7,427 nt of DNA, from contig RFIU01000264.1 of assembly GCA_003695555.1 (NCBI GenBank), forward strand, positions 1 through 7,427, written 5' to 3'. Under the pieces are notes generated by a model that saw only the letters and a program-made list of their open reading frames with translations, was not told where the DNA came from and searched no databases. Numbering within the stretch: the first letter of the stretch is position 1; each line of letters begins with the position of its first letter. Of this stretch, positions 6,414-7,427 are shown piece after piece. The translations under genes and the position numbers were made by a program. The stretch is from Alphaproteobacteria bacterium (lineage in GTDB: Bacteria > Pseudomonadota > Alphaproteobacteria > Sphingomonadales > Rhodothalassiaceae).

Positions 6414-7096
6414 GTCTCGAGTACCTCTCTTGCCAGCGGCAGGGTGACAGCCCGCCGGCGGGCCAGCGCCGTGCGATCGAGCACCTCCACCAGCTCGACC
6501 ACCGCCGCGAAGGATCGTTCGATACGCCCCAGCAGATAGGTCGGCACCGCCGGATCGATTCGCAATTGTCGATCCGCGAACAGTTTTAGCATGACCGCCG
6601 CCAGCAGGTCATCATCGGGAGGGGCGATCGAGATCTGCGGTAGCGCCTTGAGCCGAGAGACGAGGTCGGCAAGCTCGACCCGCCATTCGGCGAGCGGCGC
6701 GCGCGCCGTCATCAACAGAGCGCCCGCACGCCCCGAAAGATGGTTGAGAAGGTGGAAGAGAAGCTCTTCGATGGAGTCGCCGTCCCTTTCAAGCCGGCGA
6801 TCGACATCTTCGAGCAGCCAGGCCGGAGCCTCGCTCGCCCCGCAAAGCAGCCTTTCGATCGCTTCCTTTTCCGGCCGCAACTCCCGCGCGCCGCTGTGCG
6901 CACGCCAGACCGCGGCCAGATGGCTCTTTCCGGCGCCGGGAGGTGCCTGCAGGATCGCGGCGTGCGCGGGCCAGTCCGGCCAGCGGTCGAGGAAGGCGAG
7001 CGCCTCGCGATTGGCGGGTGCGACCAGGAAATCCCGCCGGCCGAGCGCGGTACGCAGCGGAAGATCGAGAGCAAGCTGCCCGTCTTCGACACTCAT
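6386..7096 (-). CDS. hdaA: HdaA, DnaA-related AAA+ protein for regulatory inactivation of DnaA
   Basis: This 236-residue protein resembles DnaA domain III without the DNA-binding domain. Hda proteins bind the DNA polymerase sliding clamp and stimulate ATP hydrolysis by DnaA, preventing re-initiation of replication. A clamp-binding motif, QLALDL, lies at residues 7-12. Walker A is APPGAGKSHL at 51-60 (K57). The Walker B region is WLLEDVDRR at 93-101, with E96-D97 where many relatives have two Asp. Sensor 1 is LLMTARAPL at 127-135. The box VII arginine is probably R148 in DLVSRLKALP, and the sensor II arginine is R194 in RIERSFAAVVELVEVLD. The length is normal. The frame is open upstream for 100 more codons, but that part is the other frame of the upstream gene. 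ATG 7096 directly precedes the clamp motif, has AGGAG eight bases before it, and overlaps the upstream stop as ATGA. The 3' end overlaps ppk by 28 bases. Confidence 0.93.
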   Translation of the reverse strand: MSVEDGQLALDLPLRTALGRRDFLVAPANREALAFLDRWPDWPAHAAILQAPPGAGKSHLAAVWRAHSGARELRPEKEAIERLLCGASEAPAWLLEDVDRRLERDGDSIEELLFHLLNHLSGRAGALLMTARAPLAEWRVELADLVSRLKALPQISIAPPDDDLLAAVMLKLFADRQLRIDPAVPTYLLGRIERSFAAVVELVEVLDRTALARRRAVTLPLAREVLETWKAKRSAP

Positions 7097-7427
7097 GCGG
7101 CAGGCTCCTGCTCGGCAGCATCCTCCTCTTCGGCTGCGATCGGCTGCCTTCCTTGCGACAGATACCGGTAAAAGTGGCGCACCAGGACCGAAACCACCGC
7201 GGCGATGGGGACGGCGAGAAAGACACCGGTCAAGCCCGCCAGCTCGCCGCCGGCGAAGACCGCGAACAGCACCCAGACAGGATGCAGGCCGACCTCGCGA
7301 CCGAGCAGACGGGGCGAGAGAACGGCCCCCTCGATCGCCTGAACGGCGACCCAGACGCCGGCAACCGGCAGCAACGCCAGCAGGTCGCCGCCCCAATGGG
7401 TCACGCCGATCGCCAGCGCCAGCAGGA
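7093..7427 (-). CDS. AI-2E transporter / PerM-family membrane protein, C-terminal 110 residues only
   Basis: The gene enters from beyond the right edge, so its start is not in the window. The visible C-terminus has hydrophobic membrane segments around LLALLPVAGVWVAVQAIEG and WVLFAVFAGGELAGLTGVFL. It also has the family's signature stretch: SPRLLGREVGLHPVWVLFAV, then GLTGVFLAVPIAAVVSVLVRHF. The protein ends in a charged tail, QPIAAEEEDAAEQEPAA, likely cytoplasmic. Members are inner-membrane proteins with about eight membrane helices. The family name comes from TqsA, which exports autoinducer-2, but many members have other or unknown substrates (PerM, Na+/H+ antiporters), so no transport substrate should be assumed here. 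Its TGA overlaps the hdaA ATG by four bases, suggesting one operon. In alphaproteobacteria this gene often sits between purM/purN and hdaA. Confidence 0.88.
   Translation of the reverse strand, partial: LLALAIGVTHWGGDLLALLPVAGVWVAVQAIEGAVLSPRLLGREVGLHPVWVLFAVFAGGELAGLTGVFLAVPIAAVVSVLVRHFYRYLSQGRQPIAAEEEDAAEQEPAA
7105..7109 (-). promoter_or_regulatory. Ribosome binding site that fixes the hdaA start
   Basis: AGGAG on the minus strand, eight bases before ATG 7096 and inside the end of the upstream gene. It decides the start within a longer open frame that would otherwise allow a start up to 300 bases upstream. Confidence 0.65.

Noticed and set aside
5781..6539. Plus-strand 252-codon open frame
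   Set aside because: It is antisense to the N-terminal half of ppk and the end of hdaA; no family resemblance and no support from context.
7097..7396. Upstream extension of hdaA in the same frame (336 residues in total)
   Set aside because: The added 100 residues are the Arg/Gly-rich other frame of the PerM-like gene. The clamp-binding motif and the AGGAG site place the start at 7096.

Overview
The window is a GC-rich, tightly packed piece of chromosomal core genome. It most likely comes from an alphaproteobacterium. The evidence is the gene order (perM-like, hdaA, ppk, ppx converging on rnd, with aspS divergent from rnd), which I know from many alphaproteobacteria, and the aspartyl-tRNA synthetase motif 2 with the 'RADRSPGEFYQLD' form typical of that class. 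I cannot name the genus from the sequence.

Layout. Positions 1-1081 hold the first 360 codons of aspS on the minus strand, cut by the window edge. Positions 1082-1257 are a 176-bp divergent intergenic region. It holds a good sigma70-type -35 box for aspS and several short inverted repeats. Positions 1258-2460 hold rnd (ribonuclease D) on the plus strand. A 30-bp gap separates it from a minus-strand gene block running from 7427 down to 2491: the 3' end of an AI-2E/PerM-family membrane protein gene, hdaA (DnaA-related AAA+ regulator), ppk (polyphosphate kinase 1) and ppx (exopolyphosphatase). A small inverted repeat at the rnd end may mark the convergent 3' ends.

How the genes fit together. 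The four minus-strand genes overlap each other (4 bp, 28 bp and 4 bp), so they are very probably one transcript with translational coupling. Ppk makes polyphosphate and Ppx degrades it, so the two antagonists are made from overlapping reading frames. HdaA is expected to pair with the DNA sliding clamp and switch off DnaA by stimulating its ATP hydrolysis. Its linkage to polyphosphate genes ties replication control and a stress polymer to one mRNA. RNase D trims RNA 3' ends, including tRNA precursors, and AspRS charges tRNA-Asp and possibly tRNA-Asn, so the divergent pair shares a tRNA theme.

I found no mobile element, CRISPR array, tRNA or rRNA gene, prophage gene or clearly foreign segment, and no sign of an undescribed system. 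The points most worth a second look are a 9-G homopolymer that encodes the phosphate-binding glycines of Ppx, the cluster of short dyads between aspS and rnd, and an AspRS residue that suggests relaxed tRNA specificity.
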